Part shown: piece by piece, positions 41,653 to 51,073 of the stretch
Numbering within the stretch: the first letter of the stretch is position 1
Layout of the letters: each line of letters begins with the position of its first letter
NCBI GenBank assembly: GCA_964605665.1
Contig: CAZSDP010000016.1
Coordinates: 44,917 to 108,916, forward strand
Length of the DNA: 64,000 bases
Direction of reading: 5' to 3'
Origin: CAZSDP01 sp964605665
GTDB lineage: Bacteria > Planctomycetota > UBA8108 > UBA1146
Made by a program: the position numbers and the translations under genes
Notes under the pieces: generated by a model
Database searches by the model: none
Told to the model about the DNA's origin: nothing
What the model saw: only the letters and a program-made list of their open reading frames with translations

Positions 41653-43680
41653 TCAATCGTCCTCGATCGTCTCGCGAATTCTCGATAGAAACGAGCCGAC
41701 ATCCGAGCCATCGAGTGGCGGCGCTTCTGACTCGATAACGGTGCGCCTTTGCAAAATGTGGTCTGGGATCTCTTCGGCAAATCTGCTCTCTACCGTTTCA
41801 ACCTCTTTGCCAAAACGCCGGCGTCGGGCAGAGCGAGTTAACGTCAGGTGATCGCGAGCGCGGGTGACGGCGACATAGAACAACCGCCGCTCTTCTTCGA
41901 GTGCTGCATCTCCTCCTTCAGTGATGGCTCGCTTGTGAGGAATCAAATCCTCTTCGATTCCAACGAGATGCACATTGGAGAACTCTAGTCCCTTGGCACC
42001 ATGAAACGTCAAGAGAGTCAGAACGTCGTCGTCACTCTCCGAGGAATCATCACTGCGATCGAGAGACAGACCTGCGATGAATTCATCTAAGCGGCCGAAT
42101 CCTTTTCGCTCTTCGAAAGAGCCGAGTGAATCGAGCAACATGTCGAGCCCACGGCGACGGTGCTCCAATTCATGAAGGTCTCCTCCAGATAGCTCCCGAA
42201 GAGCAAAGTCATAACCGACGTCATCGAGGAGCGCACGCCCTGCGGCGGCGCCACCGTTCGGCAACCGAGCTCGCCCCGCCTCGAGAGCGCGGAGCAACGC
42301 TGCCCCTGCTTCCCGTGCGGCTGAACTGATCTTGCCGACTTCATCGACGCGAGCGAGGCCAACCAAAATCGGTTGTTCATTCGCACGGCACCAGTCGTCA
42401 AGTCGCTGACGGCTGCCGTCTCCCCAGCCGCGCCGAGGCGTGTTCAGTATCCGTAGCGCGGCGATGTCATCTTCGGGATGGACCAAGAGACGCAAATAAG
42501 CGAGAGCGTCGCGTATTTCACGTCGATCGAAGAAACTTCGCCCTCCGATGATCGTGTAAGGGATTTCAAAAAACCGGAGTTTCTCTTCAATCGGCCGAGC
42601 TTGGATCGCTGAGCGCAGCAAGACAGCCTGATCCGCATAGGGGACACCACGCATCTTGGCGCCACGAATCCGTGAGACAACTTCCGATGCTTCAGCAACT
42701 TCGTCTTCAAAACAGAGGAGCGGGATCGGATTTCCAGCTCCTCTCTCTGAGCGTAGTCGTTTGTCGTGACGTTTCGGGTTATTTGCGATAACTGAGTTGG
42801 CGGCCTCGAGGATCGTTCCTACCGATCGATAATTGCGTTCGAGGGTCACGATCTTCGCCTTGGGAAAATCGCGTCGGAAGGAGAGGATCTTCTCAACCTC
42901 TGCTCCCCGAAAAGCATAGATCGACTGATCATCGTCACCCACGACACAGAGATTTTCGCGCTCTCCCGCGAGAGCACGAGCGAAGTGATACTGCGCAGTA
43001 TTCGTATCCTGATATTCATCGACGAGCACGTGATCAAAGCGACGATGCCAAATCTGTCGCGCTTCTTCATCGGTTCGCAACAGGAGCACCGGCTTGTAAA
43101 TCAAATCGTCAAAATCGACTGCGTTCAGTCCAGCGAGCCGATTCTCGTAGTGGTAATAGGCTCGCGCTGCCACGTATTCGCTGTCTTCTCCATCCTCGAC
43201 CTCTTTCTCGGCAACTTCGGGAGCGATGAATCGAGACTTCCAGTTCGAAATCGCTCGACGAACATCCTCGAGCCTCGTCTCCGCCATCCCAGCGCCCCCG
43301 ATATCACGGAGCACCTCGGTGAGGAGTGCGCGGGAATCACCATCATCATAGATGGGGAACCGAGACCGATAACCGATCCTCTGATGCTCTTCCCGCAGAA
43401 GCGACAGTCCCAAAGAGTGGAAGGTGGACAGCCGCGGAGCTGGATCGAGATCGGGATACATCCGATCGAGCCGATCCCGCATTTCGCGAGCCGCTTTATT
43501 CGTAAATGTAATTCCGAGGATCCGGTCCCCCGGAACACCTTGTGTCATCAGGTGTGCGATGCGGTAGGTGATCACCCGAGTCTTGCCTGTCCCCGCTCCC
43601 GCGAGAACGAGCAGAGGCCCATCCCCCGCGGTCACCGCCGAGAGCTGCTCTTGGTTCAATGGTGAAAGATCGAGACGCAT
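41653..43680 (-). CDS. UvrD/Rep-family ATP-dependent DNA helicase
   Basis: 675 residues. ATG 43680 (MRLDLSPLNQEQLSAVTAGD) matches the Rep-type start; the open frame extends to 43731. Motifs: Walker A LAGAGTGKTRVIT, TFTNKAAREM (Ia), DEYQDTN (II), VVGDDDQSIYAFRGA (III), LERNYRS (IV), LLTFHGAKGLEFSNV (V) and FYVAVTRARDHL (VI). This is a 3'-5' helicase of the Rep/PcrA/UvrD group. Length and the STFHSLGLSLLREE segment favour Rep over UvrD, but the C-terminal part alone does not settle it. It is a single gene with a bidirectional terminator downstream. Confidence 0.93.
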   Translation of the reverse strand: MRLDLSPLNQEQLSAVTAGDGPLLVLAGAGTGKTRVITYRIAHLMTQGVPGDRILGITFTNKAAREMRDRLDRMYPDLDPAPRLSTFHSLGLSLLREEHQRIGYRSRFPIYDDGDSRALLTEVLRDIGGAGMAETRLEDVRRAISNWKSRFIAPEVAEKEVEDGEDSEYVAARAYYHYENRLAGLNAVDFDDLIYKPVLLLRTDEEARQIWHRRFDHVLVDEYQDTNTAQYHFARALAGERENLCVVGDDDQSIYAFRGAEVEKILSFRRDFPKAKIVTLERNYRSVGTILEAANSVIANNPKRHDKRLRSERGAGNPIPLLCFEDEVAEASEVVSRIRGAKMRGVPYADQAVLLRSAIQARPIEEKLRFFEIPYTIIGGRSFFDRREIRDALAYLRLLVHPEDDIAALRILNTPRRGWGDGSRQRLDDWCRANEQPILVGLARVDEVGKISSAAREAGAALLRALEAGRARLPNGGAAAGRALLDDVGYDFALRELSGGDLHELEHRRRGLDMLLDSLGSFEERKGFGRLDEFIAGLSLDRSDDSSESDDDVLTLLTFHGAKGLEFSNVHLVGIEEDLIPHKRAITEGGDAALEEERRLFYVAVTRARDHLTLTRSARRRRFGKEVETVESRFAEEIPDHILQRRTVIESEAPPLDGSDVGSFLSRIRETIEDD

Positions 43681-43989
43681 TGCATTCCTTCGGTCTGTCG
43701 ACGAACGACCGGTGCCGACGGGCGTTGGCACGGGCCGCGGATCCTACGCGGAGGATCGCTGTCGAGCTAGCGGACTCAGGTGATGGGGCAAAGGTTCAGT
43801 AAATCTGCCGATCTCGAGCTGAATTCTGCCCCGGAGGCGGTGAATTGGCGCACCCTTCTCGGATCGACCTAGACAGCCAGGCCCGCCCCACCGAAACTGC
43901 CGGTACAACCATGCTGGTCTCGCATGGGGAGGATCTCGCTGGATCCCCAGTTGAAGACCGCACGAGGACCTCTTTCCAAAGGAGGCTAA
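43681..43989. other. Divergent region upstream of the helicase and asparaginase genes
   Basis: About 309 bp. Only open frames without family-like content. Should hold both promoters; none was called by eye. Confidence 0.35.
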
Positions 43990-45000
43990 ATGAAACGTCG
44001 CACTTTCTTGAAGAGTGGAATCGCCGGGGTGGGGGCCTTTGTCGGCCTACCATCTGCTTTTGCATACCCTGACCGCTCCCCTGCCAGAGAAGGATCTGCT
44101 GTGAGCGAACCGATCATTGTTTCGACCTGGAACCACGGTATGGCAGCGAATCGAGTTGCCTCTCAAATCCTCCAAGTGGGAGGACAAGTGATGAGTGCGG
44201 TCGTTCGCGGGGTCATGATCTCAGAAAACGACCCCCAGGTGACGAGCGTCGGTTACGGCGGTTATCCAAATGTGGACGGAGTGGTTGAACTCGATGCCGC
44301 AGTCATGGATGGGAATACGCTCGAGGTTGGCGCAGTTGCCGCTCTACAAGGGATCAAGAACCCCGTCGCCGTCGCCCAAAAGGTCCTCGAGGAATCACCC
44401 CATGTGATGTTGGTCGGTGAAGGCGCCAAGAAATTCGCCCTCAGAAGAGGATTCATCGAAGAGGACTGCCTGGCCCCTGCCGCCCGAGAAGCGTGGGAGA
44501 AACGCAAAGCGGGCAAGAAACATGCACCGGCGGGCTCCGGAGCAGACCCCGACAATCACGACACGATCGGTATGGTCGCACTCGACGCGGTCGGAAACAT
44601 CGCGGCGAGTTGCACGACAAGTGGCGCCGCCTGGAAACTGCCGGGGCGCGTAGGAGATTCTCCCATCGTGGGCCACGGTCTCTACTGCGACTCCGACGTT
44701 GGCGGCGTCGTCGCCACCGGCCTTGGGGAAGAGATCGCCAAGATCTGCGGCTCCTTTGCCGTCGTTGAACGGATGCGACAAGGGGTGGAACCAAATCAGG
44801 CGATTCGAGAGATCATCGAAAGAGCTGTACAACGTGATGGGGGAAACAAGCGTACTCTCATCGCCTTTGCGGCATTGCGACGCGACGGTGCCATCGGGGC
44901 GGGATCAACCGTTCCCGGTTTCCAAGTCGCGATCTCTCGGGGTACGAATCACGAGCTGGTAGACGTCAACGCTCAGTACCCACAGCAGAAGAAAGACTGA
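43990..45000 (+). CDS. Exported glycosylasparaginase (N-aspartyl-beta-glucosaminidase family)
   Basis: 336 residues with AGGAGG five bases before ATG 43990. The N-terminus KRRTFLKSGIAGVGAFVGLP is a twin-arginine signal with a hydrophobic core. This is an Ntn-hydrolase: the precursor self-cleaves before the nucleophile Thr192 in NHDTIGMVALD. ASCTTSGAAWKLPGRVGDSP and GHGLYCDSDVGGVVATGLGE are typical of glycosylasparaginases (type 2 asparaginase fold), which cut the link between Asn and N-acetylglucosamine. It is followed after 5 nt by a gamma-glutamyltransferase gene, another exported Ntn-hydrolase, so the pair probably works in extracytoplasmic amide and peptide nitrogen use. Confidence 0.92.
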   Translation: MKRRTFLKSGIAGVGAFVGLPSAFAYPDRSPAREGSAVSEPIIVSTWNHGMAANRVASQILQVGGQVMSAVVRGVMISENDPQVTSVGYGGYPNVDGVVELDAAVMDGNTLEVGAVAALQGIKNPVAVAQKVLEESPHVMLVGEGAKKFALRRGFIEEDCLAPAAREAWEKRKAGKKHAPAGSGADPDNHDTIGMVALDAVGNIAASCTTSGAAWKLPGRVGDSPIVGHGLYCDSDVGGVVATGLGEEIAKICGSFAVVERMRQGVEPNQAIREIIERAVQRDGGNKRTLIAFAALRRDGAIGAGSTVPGFQVAISRGTNHELVDVNAQYPQQKKD

Positions 45001-45005
45001 GATAG

Positions 45006-46736
45006 ATGAGACATCGACTTCGACTCCTCTCTGCTTGCTTCGCTCTTCTCGTCCCCGCATTATTCATCGGCCACGCCTCGACTCTGCTCGCTGCGGACCC
45101 ACAAGCTCAAGAGTCGAAAGCGGGGATGGTGGTCGCAGCCGAGCCCCTCGCAGCAGCCGCGGGCATGCTGATGCTCGAATCAGGGGGAAATGCGATCGAT
45201 GCGGCGGTGGCCACCGGCTTCGCGCTAGCCGTGACCTACCCAGCCGCCGGTAACCTCGGAGGGGGCGGCTTCATGGTCGCCCAGATCAACAATGAAGATG
45301 GGACCCCTCGTCGGTTCACTCTCGACTTCCGCGAAACCGCCCCCGCCGCGGCGACTTCCGACATGTATGTGAAGGCGCGTGAGAAAGGGCAAACCGATCC
45401 TTCCACCTTGGGGGCACTCGCAGCGGGTGTACCCGGTTCCGTCGCTGGCTTGCTGGAGGCTCTCTCCCGATTTGGCACACTCCCGCGGGAGACCGTTCTC
45501 GGGCCCGCCATCGCCCTTGCGGAGACGGGGTTCCCGATGTCACGGCGAACCCATGGATTCCTCGCCAATCGATCGATCCGCGAGAAGATGGAGTCCTTCC
45601 CCGAAACAAAGCGCACCTTCTATCCAGGCGGCAACCCCCCACCGGTTGATGAGCTCTTCCGACAGCCGGAATTGGCGCAAACTCTGAAGTCGATCGCCGA
45701 GTTCGGAGCAGACGCGTTCTACCGCGGTGAAATCGCCGGAATGATTGCCGCCTCGATGAAAAGAGCCGGGGGAATCATCACTCTTGAGGACCTCGCAAAT
45801 TACCGCACGCGCGAGCGATTTCCGGTGACGTTCGACTTTGCTGGTCACACGATTGTGACGATGCCACCACCGAGCTCTGGTGGAATTTGCACTCAGCAGA
45901 TCTTGTCGATGATCGACCCAGACAAACTCTCAGCTCTCGGTCACAACTCCTCAGCATCGATCCACTACGTCGCTGAGGCGATGCGCCGCTCTTTCGCAGA
46001 TCGGAATCAATTCCTCGGTGATCCAGATTTCGTTTCTCTACCACTCGATCGCCTCCTCGAGCCGTCCTATCTCCAGCAGCGCGCGGAGAGCATCGATCCG
46101 GACCGAGCGACACCGAGCTCTGAATTTGGGTCCCATTCGGCGCCGCCAGAGCGAGAAGAGACGACCCACTATTCTGTTGTGGACGCAGCCGGCAACGCGG
46201 TTGCCGTGACCACAACCCTGAACGGAGCATTCGGCAGCAAGCTCGTGGTCGCTGGGGCAGGATTCCTTTTGAACAACGAAATGGATGATTTCACCGCTGA
46301 ACCTGGAAAACCGAACCTCTATGGACTCATCCAAGGTGAGTCAAATTCGATTGCCCCTGGGAAGCGCCCTCTGTCATCGATGACTCCGACGTTGATTCTG
46401 ACCCCCCAGGGAAAGGTTCGTGGGGTACTCGGCACTCCCGGAGGTCCGACGATCATCACCAATGTCGTCCAGGTCATTCTCAACCTACTCGTTTACAAGC
46501 TCCCCCCCCAGGCCGCCGTGAATGCTCCAAAATTCCACCATCAGCACCTGCCCGACCGGGTGCAGCTCGAACGCGAGATTCCGATCGACGTCCGCGATGG
46601 TTTGAAGCGCCGAGGGCACGAAGTGTCACTTCGAAGCTGGATCGGTGACTTTCAGCTGATCTGGATCGATCTCGCCGACGGGACCCGCTATGGGGCCAGT
46701 GATCCACGCGGAGGTGGAGCAGCGGTGGGATATTGA
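45006..46736 (+). CDS. ggt: Gamma-glutamyltransferase
   Basis: 576 residues. An N-terminal signal peptide (LLSACFALLVPALFIGHA) is followed by a complete GGT Ntn-hydrolase: GMVVAAEPLAAAAGMLMLES, ESGGNAIDAAVATGFALAVT, GGGGFMV, and the self-cleavage Thr in EETTHYSVVDAAGNAVAV (near residue 386). The substrate-binding loop RPLSSMTPTLILTPQGKVRG and GTPGGPTIITNVVQ follow. It hydrolyses or transfers the gamma-glutamyl group of glutathione and related peptides in the periplasm. ATG 45006 lies 5 nt after the glycosylasparaginase stop, so the two are one operon. Both enzymes mature by autocleavage. Confidence 0.95.
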   Translation: MRHRLRLLSACFALLVPALFIGHASTLLAADPQAQESKAGMVVAAEPLAAAAGMLMLESGGNAIDAAVATGFALAVTYPAAGNLGGGGFMVAQINNEDGTPRRFTLDFRETAPAAATSDMYVKAREKGQTDPSTLGALAAGVPGSVAGLLEALSRFGTLPRETVLGPAIALAETGFPMSRRTHGFLANRSIREKMESFPETKRTFYPGGNPPPVDELFRQPELAQTLKSIAEFGADAFYRGEIAGMIAASMKRAGGIITLEDLANYRTRERFPVTFDFAGHTIVTMPPPSSGGICTQQILSMIDPDKLSALGHNSSASIHYVAEAMRRSFADRNQFLGDPDFVSLPLDRLLEPSYLQQRAESIDPDRATPSSEFGSHSAPPEREETTHYSVVDAAGNAVAVTTTLNGAFGSKLVVAGAGFLLNNEMDDFTAEPGKPNLYGLIQGESNSIAPGKRPLSSMTPTLILTPQGKVRGVLGTPGGPTIITNVVQVILNLLVYKLPPQAAVNAPKFHHQHLPDRVQLEREIPIDVRDGLKRRGHEVSLRSWIGDFQLIWIDLADGTRYGASDPRGGGAAVGY

Positions 46737-47402
46737 CCGGGGAAGAGCCACCGGGAGCTTTCGAGGGTCACCTCCCGCATCGTTCCCGATTCTGGAGAGG
46801 CGCTCCGACGACCCAAATTCGGAGGTTTATTGTCTGGTGAGTCACCTTCTGACAGTCCTGACCAATACAAAGTCCCGGTTGTGATTAACTAAGGGGTAGT
46901 CAAACTGCCGATCTGCGGCTAACATCCCTTTTGCTGAACAGAGGGGAACTCTGTCACGGAAGCGAAGTATTGCGGTCTCGCCGCGCGATCCAACTTCAAC
47001 GATATGGATCGCCAGCTCCGGAGCATGACGCTCTGGATCCGCTGCGCCCCAGAACAATCGGTGCGATTTGAACTCGGGACCATCCCAACTTGGGACCATC
47101 CCCCCGGGTGCGAAAAGCCATCGTTGATTCTGGCGCACGCCCCCCCCACCCACAATCCGACACCAAAGCTGCGGCGAGTCCACTGAGGCGTTCGTCACGG
47201 TTGGGGTCTCTCTCACGTCCGTTCCACACTCTGTCTTTCAGAGACGGAAGGATCAGGGCGGACGGTCTGCCCCCACCTTGAAGAGCCACAGATCCTAAGG
47301 ACTCGGCATACCCTTCGACGAGGGTTCGTTCATCCGCTGCATTCCAAGCGCTCGAGACTTCTTCGTCCTAGATACGTGGTGCGATCCACGAAGGAGGAAC
47401 CC
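46737..47402. other. 666-bp gap with one doubtful ORF
   Basis: No firm gene. A minus-strand frame (46842-47216, 124 residues, starting GTG; LAIHIVEVGSRGETAILRFR near the middle) has plausible composition but no recognised family and no good ribosome site. A 16-bp tandem duplication sits at 47076-47102. The promoter of the cohesin-like gene should be in the last 150 bp. Confidence 0.35.
47076..47102. repeat. 16-bp tandem duplication
   Basis: GGGACCATCCCAACTT (47076-47091) directly followed by GGGACCATCCC (47092-47102). Confidence 0.9.
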
Positions 47403-49247
47403 GTGTACTTCAGCCACCGCCAGCTGCGATTGATTCCGATCGCCTGCGCGACCCTTTTTCTCTTCCTCGGGTCAGTTTCCGCTCAGCAATCGCTGACGAT
47501 CGGAAGTGACAGTACGCTGGGACTCAACTCCCAGACTCTTCCCGTCTTGCTCACCAGCACAGACACCTCTGAAGGATTCGTCCTCGCCATCGCATTCGAT
47601 GCAACGATCGTCGCGGTTGACGACGTGAGCATCGTCGGTACCGTGACCGAGGCTGTCGGAGCGGAGCTGGTCGTCCCTGAGATCCTCCCCAATGGGGTGA
47701 CTCTCGGAGTCGTCCTCGACATTGGACCTCCCTTCGATGCCCAGATGATTCCCGTGGGTGCAGATCAGTTGCTCGCGAATCTGGAAGTAAGACCAACTCT
47801 GCTGGTCAATATGGCGACAGACACGCTGTTCGAATTCGTGAACAGCACTCTGAACAATCCACCACTCGACAACATCATCGTTCAGGCAGGGCAGTCGATC
47901 GGAGAGAATCAAGGGCTCCAACTCAATGATGGCACCTTGACCCTACTCCCTCCCCCCCCGGACTCTCTGACGATTGAGTCGCTCTCTGTTTTGTCTGACC
48001 GCAGTGGTGATGCACGAGTTCTGATGACCAACATGTCCGGACCTGTGCAGGGATTCGTTCTCGCCATCAGCCACGATGAGTCGGTACTGACCCTCGAGGA
48101 GATCAATCTCGAAGGCACCGTCACCGATTCAATCGGCGCCGAGCTCGTCGTTCCTCAAGTGGTGAGCGGTGGCGGCACGATCGGAATTGTCCTCGACTTC
48201 CAATCGCCCTTTGACGGTCAGACCATCCCACTCGGGAATGATCAGCACATTGCAAACTACAAGTATTCCTGCAATGACACGATCATCGAGCCCGCCATGG
48301 CGCTCTCGACCGCTCTCACTTTCCTCGACGGTACTCTCAACAGTCCACCTCTGGACAACGTCATCGTCGTCAACGGTATGAGCATCAATCCTGCCCTGAA
48401 TGACGGCACCTACACTTGCTTGCCGATCCCTCGTCCCCCGACCGAGAACACCGAGTTCTTCTGTGGGCCGATCGATCTTCCCGAAACGGGCGAATCGCGG
48501 ATCTTCGCAACCGCAGGTGAAGCAGTTGAAATCTGCTTCTTCTATCAGGACGAAGATGACAATCTCCAGGGTCTTCAGATCGCGGCCTGCGTCGATTGCA
48601 ACATCACGATGCTGGACTTCTCTATCGAGGGGTCGATCATCAATGACATCGGTGCGGAATTCCTCGACTTCAACTTCGACAATGACCCGAACGACGGAGA
48701 CGGATGCGAGTTCGTCGCAGGTTTGCTCCTCGACGCACTTCCGCCCTTCGACAATCAGACGGCACCTTCCAGTGCGGTGCCACTCCTGGTCGGCTGCCTG
48801 AGCGCAGTCCTTTCCGAAGACGCACCATGCGACACCGATCTGCCGATCATGTTCTGCGATGGTGCCAATGGAAGCGGTTCGGTCGCGATCGACAACATTG
48901 CGGTAATCGACTTCGAATCGATCCAGTCCTTCGAGAAGACCGGCTGCTTCGTCCACGTCACCCCGGAAGAAGCGTTCCAGCGTGGTGACTGCAACTCTGA
49001 CGACAAGGTAAACCTCGCCGACGCAGCGACCATTTTGGGTCAGCAGTTCCTCGGAACAGAGGTCCTCTGCCCAGACGCCTGCGACTCCAACGACGACGGA
49101 AAAATCAACCTCGCCGACTCTGTCCACATCTTGAACTACCTCTTCAGGTTCGGTGAGCCGCCGCTCGACCCAGGTCCCAACAATGACGGTCCAGATCCGA
49201 CCGATGACTTCCTCGGCGAGTGCATGTCAGACGACTCAGCTTGCTGA
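47403..49247 (+). CDS. Secreted protein of three cohesin-like repeats with dockerin-like tail
   Basis: 614 residues from GTG 47403, chosen for AAGGAGG five bases upstream; the open frame begins at 47376. Signal peptide IPIACATLFLFLGSVSAQQ. Three homologous beta-sandwich repeats follow (about 30-160, 190-330, 350-530); the first two share EGFVLAIAFD/QGFVLAISHD, GTVTEAVGAELVVPE/GTVTDSIGAELVVPQ, GVTLGVVLDIGPPFD/GTIGIVLDFQSPFDG and NNPPLDNIIV/NSPPLDNVIV. The third is more diverged and Cys-rich. The C-terminus has two calcium loops (RGDCNSDDKVNLADAATILG; DSNDDGKINLADSVHILNYL) and a DPTDDFLGEC tail. No catalytic domain is visible, so it looks structural: a scaffold or adhesin. Confidence 0.85.
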   Translation: MYFSHRQLRLIPIACATLFLFLGSVSAQQSLTIGSDSTLGLNSQTLPVLLTSTDTSEGFVLAIAFDATIVAVDDVSIVGTVTEAVGAELVVPEILPNGVTLGVVLDIGPPFDAQMIPVGADQLLANLEVRPTLLVNMATDTLFEFVNSTLNNPPLDNIIVQAGQSIGENQGLQLNDGTLTLLPPPPDSLTIESLSVLSDRSGDARVLMTNMSGPVQGFVLAISHDESVLTLEEINLEGTVTDSIGAELVVPQVVSGGGTIGIVLDFQSPFDGQTIPLGNDQHIANYKYSCNDTIIEPAMALSTALTFLDGTLNSPPLDNVIVVNGMSINPALNDGTYTCLPIPRPPTENTEFFCGPIDLPETGESRIFATAGEAVEICFFYQDEDDNLQGLQIAACVDCNITMLDFSIEGSIINDIGAEFLDFNFDNDPNDGDGCEFVAGLLLDALPPFDNQTAPSSAVPLLVGCLSAVLSEDAPCDTDLPIMFCDGANGSGSVAIDNIAVIDFESIQSFEKTGCFVHVTPEEAFQRGDCNSDDKVNLADAATILGQQFLGTEVLCPDACDSNDDGKINLADSVHILNYLFRFGEPPLDPGPNNDGPDPTDDFLGECMSDDSAC

Positions 49248-49438
49248 TCAACCCCGTCGGTTCCTAAGCGCGGTGTACCGAGAATCAGAGGCCCGTCACC
49301 GAACAGCGGCCAACAAGGTTCAAGCAATGCAACGCGCGAAGTGCGCAATCCTCCCTGGCTAGAGAGAGCTGGGGACACTTGCAGCTTCGCAAGCGACACT
49401 CTAATTCGCCTCTTCCCGATCCTTATCGATCGCACCAG

Positions 49439-49474
49439 CCCTCTCCACCTCCTAGAGGTGGGGGGGGTCTTTTT
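49439..49474 (+). terminator. Rho-independent terminator after the cohesin-like gene
   Basis: 7-bp core stem (49445-49451 with 49455-49461) extendable with G-T pairs, 3-nt loop, G-rich foot, then TCTTTTT (49468-49474). It lies about 190 nt after the stop. Confidence 0.8.
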
Positions 49475-49613
49475 ATTGTCTCAATTCGCGATCAACCCAC
49501 TTCTCTGCCGATGAACTCCTCCAGTCTCACCGCAGTCTCGGGTAAACTCGCCACGAGTTGCTGCGCGCCTTGCCGACTTACGGGGAAACTGGCGCTGAGA
49601 AGAGGAGATAGAG

Positions 49614-50306
49614 ATGTCCACCCAACCACCGCCTCGCCTTCCATGTGTAGAAGTCGAGACGGGACCGAATCCGCAAACCGCTGTGATCTGGCTTCATGGG
49701 CTCGGCGCTGACGGACATGACTTTGAACCGGTCGTTCCGATGTTCAATCTCCCCGACAACCTTCCTATTCGATTTGTATTTCCCCATGCACCACAACGCC
49801 CGGTGACCATCAATCAAGGAATGGTGATGCCCGCCTGGTATGACATTCTCGAAATGGCGATCGAGCGACGCATCGATGAAAAGGGCATTCTCGAGAGCGC
49901 CGCCATGATCGAAACTCTGCTGGCACATGAAGCAGAGAGAGGCATCCCCCCGGAGAGAACGATCCTTGCGGGCTTCTCCCAAGGTGGGGCGATGGCTGGC
50001 TATGTCGGAGTGAGGCATGAAAAGCCACTCGCCGGCATTTTGATGTTGTCGGCATATCTCCCCTTCCCAGAGCGCCTCCTTGAAGAAGCCGCCATCGCAA
50101 ATCGCGCGACCCCCATCCTGATCTGTCATGGAGACTGGGATCCGGTGGTGCCGGTCGGTCTTGGTCAGGCAACTTGCCAGGTCTTACGGGAGCGAGGCTA
50201 TGGGGTGGATTGGAAGACCTATCCAATTCAGCATTCTGTCCATCCCGATGAAGTCGAGTTGATCGGCAACTGGATCGTCAAAGTCGTCGAGGAGAGCTCA
50301 CGCTGA
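49614..50306 (+). CDS. Alpha/beta-hydrolase, carboxylesterase/lysophospholipase family
   Basis: 230 residues with AGGAG seven bases before ATG 49614. Matches the carboxylesterase II/EstB group: AVIWLHGLGADGHDFEPVVP oxyanion region, RFVFPHAPQRPVTINQGMVM, WYDI, the nucleophile elbow GFSQGGAMAGYVG (Ser), HGDWDPVVPVGLGQ (Asp) and the His in PIQHSVHPDEVE. Cytoplasmic, acts on short acyl esters; the physiological substrate is not known. Its stop overlaps the proposed CTG start of the pseudouridine synthase gene. Confidence 0.93.
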   Translation: MSTQPPPRLPCVEVETGPNPQTAVIWLHGLGADGHDFEPVVPMFNLPDNLPIRFVFPHAPQRPVTINQGMVMPAWYDILEMAIERRIDEKGILESAAMIETLLAHEAERGIPPERTILAGFSQGGAMAGYVGVRHEKPLAGILMLSAYLPFPERLLEEAAIANRATPILICHGDWDPVVPVGLGQATCQVLRERGYGVDWKTYPIQHSVHPDEVELIGNWIVKVVEESSR

Positions 50307-51064
50307 GCGAACCGCGGCGTACCCTCGATCGCTATCTATCAAGATGCGGAGTCGCCAGCCGAGAAGAGGCCGCGGAGATGATTCTGCGGGGAAGAGTCTC
50401 TGTCTCAGGTCGCGTCGAACGAGATCCGGGACGCTGGGTCTCACCCGGACGCCAGGAGATCACCCTCGACGGTCAGCCGGTGAATCCGATTCAAGAAACG
50501 ACGCTCGTCCTCTTCAATAAACCACGAGGTATCGTCAGCACGCTCTCCGACCCTGAGGGGCGCCCCTGTCTTCGTGATGCGCTTCCTCATCCCCTCGCGG
50601 AAATCAGAGGGCTACGTCCGGTTGGGCGGCTCGATCGGGCGAGTGCGGGGCTTCTTCTCTGGTCAAATGACACTGATCTCGCGCAACAACTCCTCGACCC
50701 AGAATTTCACGTCGAGAAAGAGTATCGAGTCAAGGTCAGACCCCAACTCAGTGATGACGAACTGCAAGCTTGGAGACAGGGACTCAACATCGGTGATCGA
50801 GAGCTTACTCTTCCTGCTGGGGTCGAGGTCGAACGTACCTCAAAGAAAAGCGCTGTACTCAGGGTGACTCTACGTGAGGGAAGAAACCGGCAGATTCGCA
50901 GAATGGCGCAAGTCGGTGATCATCAGGTGGAATGGCTCGTCAGGGTTCGACTTGGACCCATCGAATTGGGAGATCTCGGCGCCGGGGAGGCTCGCTTGGC
51001 AACTCACGAGGAGCAACTTGCACTCGAGAGAATCATCACCCCGTCAAAGCCTTCGAACGAGTGA
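50303..51064 (+). CDS. RsuA/RluB-type pseudouridine synthase with apparent CTG start
   Basis: 253 residues. An N-terminal S4 RNA-binding domain (RTLDRYLSRCGVASREEAAE) leads into the synthase core with PVGRLDRASAGLLLWSND, where the Asp of GRLD is catalytic, then EKEYRVKV and LREGRNRQIRRM. The only ATG (50378) falls inside the S4 domain and would remove about 25 conserved residues. No ATG, GTG or TTG is found upstream in frame before the S4 homology begins. CTG at 50303 overlaps the previous stop (CTGA) and has GGAGAG about eight bases upstream, so it is taken as the start. The target is a uridine in 16S or 23S rRNA; which one is unknown. Confidence 0.8.
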   Translation: MSEPRRTLDRYLSRCGVASREEAAEMILRGRVSVSGRVERDPGRWVSPGRQEITLDGQPVNPIQETTLVLFNKPRGIVSTLSDPEGRPCLRDALPHPLAEIRGLRPVGRLDRASAGLLLWSNDTDLAQQLLDPEFHVEKEYRVKVRPQLSDDELQAWRQGLNIGDRELTLPAGVEVERTSKKSAVLRVTLREGRNRQIRRMAQVGDHQVEWLVRVRLGPIELGDLGAGEARLATHEEQLALERIITPSKPSNE

Positions 51065-51073
51065 AACCCGCTC

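Noticed and set aside
46842..47216. 124-residue minus-strand gene between ggt and the cohesin-like gene
   Set aside because: No recognised family and no convincing ribosome site; kept only as a note on the intergenic gap.
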